Part shown: piece by piece, positions 6,422 to 7,775 of the stretch | Layout: each line of letters opens with the position of its first letter | How positions within the stretch are numbered: the stretch's first letter is position 1 | Assembly: GCA_955651735.1 (NCBI GenBank) | Contig: CATPAM010000103.1 | Coordinates: forward strand, 1-7,775 | Source of the DNA: Candidatus Acidiferrales bacterium | GTDB lineage: Bacteria > Acidobacteriota > Terriglobia > Acidiferrales > UBA7541 | DNA: 7,775 nucleotides | Reading direction: 5' to 3' | Translations under genes and position numbers: made by a program | Notes under the pieces: model-generated | Told to the model about the DNA's origin: nothing | Seen by the model: the letters and a program-made list of their open reading frames with translations, nothing else | Databases searched by the model: none

Positions 6422-6499
6422 GCTTGCCATGAATCAAGCTGTGCCGCGGGACACCGTTCGTTCACAGGTGTTGCACAGGCCGGGTCTCTTGCTAAGGCG

Positions 6500-7066
6500 C
6501 TATTTGGAAGCTACGACAAGATTGTTTTTCACACTGAACACATTCGGCACGCCGCTGGCACGCAAATTTGCCAAATTCTTGTCGGCTTCAGTGTCGGCAA
6601 CGCCTTCCAGCATCACATTGCCGTTCTTCACGATAATGTGAATCGAAGGGACGGCCTGCAGCGCGTAGCGCTGCAACGAGGAATCGCCATAGACCGCGCG
6701 ATACACCGCCCTGCGAATGTCATCGTCCATCGGTGAAAGCGGCAGCACCTCGATATTGTTTACGACCCTTCCGACGCCTTCGATGCTCTTTACCGCGGAC
6801 TCCGCGTCCGACTTTAGCGTCGGGCGAGTTACCTGGCCGTTCAACGTCAAATTGTCTCCCTCGATGGAATAGGTCAAGTTGTCGAAAACCGAATAGTAAG
6901 GCAGCATCACCAACTGATGGCGCACTTCGCGAATGAGATTTGCAGCCATCTTGTCATCGCGCTGGCTCTTTGCACCCTGCAATGCCGGAGTTGAATTCAT
7001 TGGCCCGCTCAATGAGAGACTGATCCCACAAGCTATGGCAAAAATGGCCCAATATTTCCTGTTCAT
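6500..7066 (-). CDS. Secreted/periplasmic protein with two BON domains (OsmY-like)
   Basis: The 188-aa product starts with a signal peptide: MNRKYW, a hydrophobic stretch AIFAIACGISLSLS (about 7-20), then a small-residue region where cleavage could fall near residue 27-32. Two BON domains follow, at about 40-110 and 113-186. Each shows the family's beta-hairpin and glycine pattern: LTLNGQVTRPTLKSDAE...VVNNIEV in the first and VMLEGVADTEADKNLA...VKNNLVV in the second. BON domains bind phospholipid or peptidoglycan surfaces and occur in osmotic-stress proteins such as OsmY. The start is fixed by TAAGGAGG (complement of 7075-7082) 8 bases before the ATG; a further in-frame ATG upstream would place this site inside the gene and spoil the signal peptide. 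It runs convergently to the permeases and downstream of a membrane-protein gene on the same strand. Confidence 0.88.
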   Translation of the reverse strand: MNRKYWAIFAIACGISLSLSGPMNSTPALQGAKSQRDDKMAANLIREVRHQLVMLPYYSVFDNLTYSIEGDNLTLNGQVTRPTLKSDAESAVKSIEGVGRVVNNIEVLPLSPMDDDIRRAVYRAVYGDSSLQRYALQAVPSIHIIVKNGNVMLEGVADTEADKNLANLRASGVPNVFSVKNNLVVASK

Positions 7067-7074
7067 GTTGGGTT

Positions 7075-7082
7075 CCTCCTTA
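7075..7082 (-). promoter_or_regulatory. Ribosome binding site of the BON gene
   Basis: Read on the minus strand, TAAGGAGG is a very strong Shine-Dalgarno sequence, 8 bases before the ATG at 7066. It selects this start over the in-frame ATG 54 bases upstream. Confidence 0.8.
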
Positions 7083-7119
7083 TTACGATTTTCACCGTCA
7101 CAGTTTGTATCCTTCCTCA

Positions 7120-7138
7120 CAAGCTAGTGAAGAGCTTG
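7120..7138 (-). promoter_or_regulatory. Inverted repeat upstream of the BON gene
   Basis: CAAGCT (7120-7125) and AGCTTG (7133-7138) form a perfect 6-bp inverted repeat around 7 bases, 53 bases before the BON start codon. It could be an operator or a short leader hairpin. No T run follows on either strand, so it is unlikely to be a terminator for the DUF3618-like gene. Confidence 0.3.
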
Positions 7139-7168
7139 CCTTACTGTAGAGAAACAAAAATGCGGAGA

Positions 7169-7184
7169 TGTACGAAAGTGGACA
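7169..7184 (-). promoter_or_regulatory. Operator-like imperfect palindrome TGTnC-N6-GnACA
   Basis: TGTACGAAAGTGGACA has symmetric ends (TGT/ACA and C/G) around a 6-base centre, the shape of a dimeric repressor site. It lies about 100 bases before the BON start and after the upstream gene's stop, where a regulatory site for an independently transcribed BON gene would be expected. The cognate regulator is not known. Confidence 0.3.
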
Positions 7185-7270
7185 GATTCCGTTTTTCTCC
7201 AACGATACAAATGGCCGCTACTCCTATTCCATCGTCGCGGTGGGGAATATCAAACAAGCTCAACTGCTCG

Positions 7271-7775
7271 CTAATCGGCTCCGGCGGCGGTCGATTTTTG
7301 CCATGTTGGCTGGCCGGAGGTGGATAAACCCGACCGATCAAAGCTCTTGCCGGTTTGGGCCTTGATGAATTCCTGTTTGAACCCGGGAAGCAGGTCTTCG
7401 ATGAAACCGCTGAGTTTGGTGGTGGCTACGCCGACCAGAGCGCCTTTGAGGGCATCCCAGTTCTCCAAGGTCTGGCTTGCCTTGTCATCCGATGCGGGGC
7501 GGGATTTGATGGAGTGACCTGCGGCATCGCGATCTGGTGGCGCATTCCCGCGACCCTCGGAGGATCTTCTGCGTGAGGGGCGTACGGTGGGTAGCAGAGC
7601 TGACATCAATACGCCTCCCCCAAACGCCAGAGCCATCATGGTCCCCGGACGTTCTTCAAATTGGGCGCGCCAGTCAACTGCAGTTTTTACTTTTTCTTCC
7701 AGCTCGCTGAAGTTAGCGCCGAGATGGTTTCGTGTTTTCTGGATGTGCCGTTCTATTTGTTCTGATGCTTCGCCC
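7271..7775 (-). CDS. DUF3618-like membrane-associated protein, N-terminus beyond the window
   Basis: The visible 167 residues are the C-terminal part of a gene entering from the right edge on the minus strand. The first 45 read EASEQIERHIQKTRNHLGAN, then ELEEKVKTAVDWRAQFEERP, an amphipathic stretch matching the 'I-E-x-T-R-x-x-L' pattern of DUF3618/DUF883-like proteins. A single membrane segment (MMALAFGGGVLMSALLP, about 46-62) follows. Then come a basic, disordered region and a conserved-looking C-terminal helix (NWDALKGALVGVATTKLSGFIEDLLPGF). An internal ATG at 7639 begins just before the membrane segment, but the upstream codons stay open and match the family, so the true start lies outside. 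Such proteins often sit with holin-like and YtxH-like genes and are thought to act at the inner membrane under stress; the function is unknown. The TAG is 204 bases before the BON gene on the same strand. Confidence 0.7.
   Translation of the reverse strand, partial: GEASEQIERHIQKTRNHLGANFSELEEKVKTAVDWRAQFEERPGTMMALAFGGGVLMSALLPTVRPSRRRSSEGRGNAPPDRDAAGHSIKSRPASDDKASQTLENWDALKGALVGVATTKLSGFIEDLLPGFKQEFIKAQTGKSFDRSGLSTSGQPTWQKSTAAGAD

Noticed and set aside
6245..6430. Minus-strand 61-codon frame across repeat copy 3
   Set aside because: No ribosome binding site precedes its ATG. Its similarity to a frame across copy 2 comes only from reading the shared repeat.
6411..6641. Plus-strand 76-codon frame overlapping the BON gene end
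   Set aside because: Mostly antisense to the BON coding region, with no ribosome binding site and no recognisable product.
7141..7341. Minus-strand 66-codon frame between the DUF3618-like and BON genes
   Set aside because: It needs a TTG start inside the upstream gene, has no ribosome binding site and overlaps the operator-like palindrome.

Overview
The window most likely comes from an Acidobacteriota (Terriglobia/Koribacter-like) chromosome. The main reason is a PadR-type regulator coupled to a large 'duplicated' MacB/FtsX-like permease, followed by a second such permease. This is the arrangement known as acidobacterial duplicated orphan permease (ADOP) with acidobacterial PadR. No ABC ATPase gene is visible.

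Layout. (1) Positions 1-127 hold the last 41 codons of a transposase-like ORF, best matched from memory to the IS110/IS1111 family C-terminus. (2) Positions 128-446 carry no convincing ORF but are unusually rich in RNA-like secondary structure: a 13-bp stem closed over a nested hairpin with a GCAA loop, a TTCG-loop hairpin, a GAGA-loop hairpin, and two mutually exclusive GC-rich hairpins. Lying just 3' of an IS110-like transposase, this is a candidate 3' bridge (seek) RNA of the IS1111 type. (3) Positions 447-489 hold the first of three copies of a dispersed ~43-bp imperfect palindrome; the others are at 3594-3636 and 6289-6331, every one intergenic. (4) Positions 582-3568 are a two-gene unit, PadR regulator plus 880-aa permease, with a 4-base start/stop overlap. 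(5) Positions 3801-6227 encode a second, 808-aa permease of the same fold that lacks the soluble N-terminal prefix and has its own strong ribosome binding site. (6) On the minus strand, convergent with the permeases, are a secreted two-BON-domain protein (6500-7066) and, upstream of it, the C-terminal part of a DUF3618-like membrane protein (7271 to the window end).

How the genes may work together. The PadR protein probably represses its own operon and so sets the level of the first permease. The two permeases resemble MacB-type mechanotransmission permeases and would need an ATPase and probably a periplasmic adaptor encoded elsewhere; substrates cannot be read from the sequence. The BON and DUF3618-like genes look like an envelope-associated set unrelated to the permeases. 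The most interesting part is the left end: a transposase remnant, a highly structured non-coding segment and a REP-like palindrome in a row, a combination that fits the known habit of some IS110/IS1111 elements of carrying a guide RNA and inserting in REP palindromes. That link is inference, not shown by the sequence.
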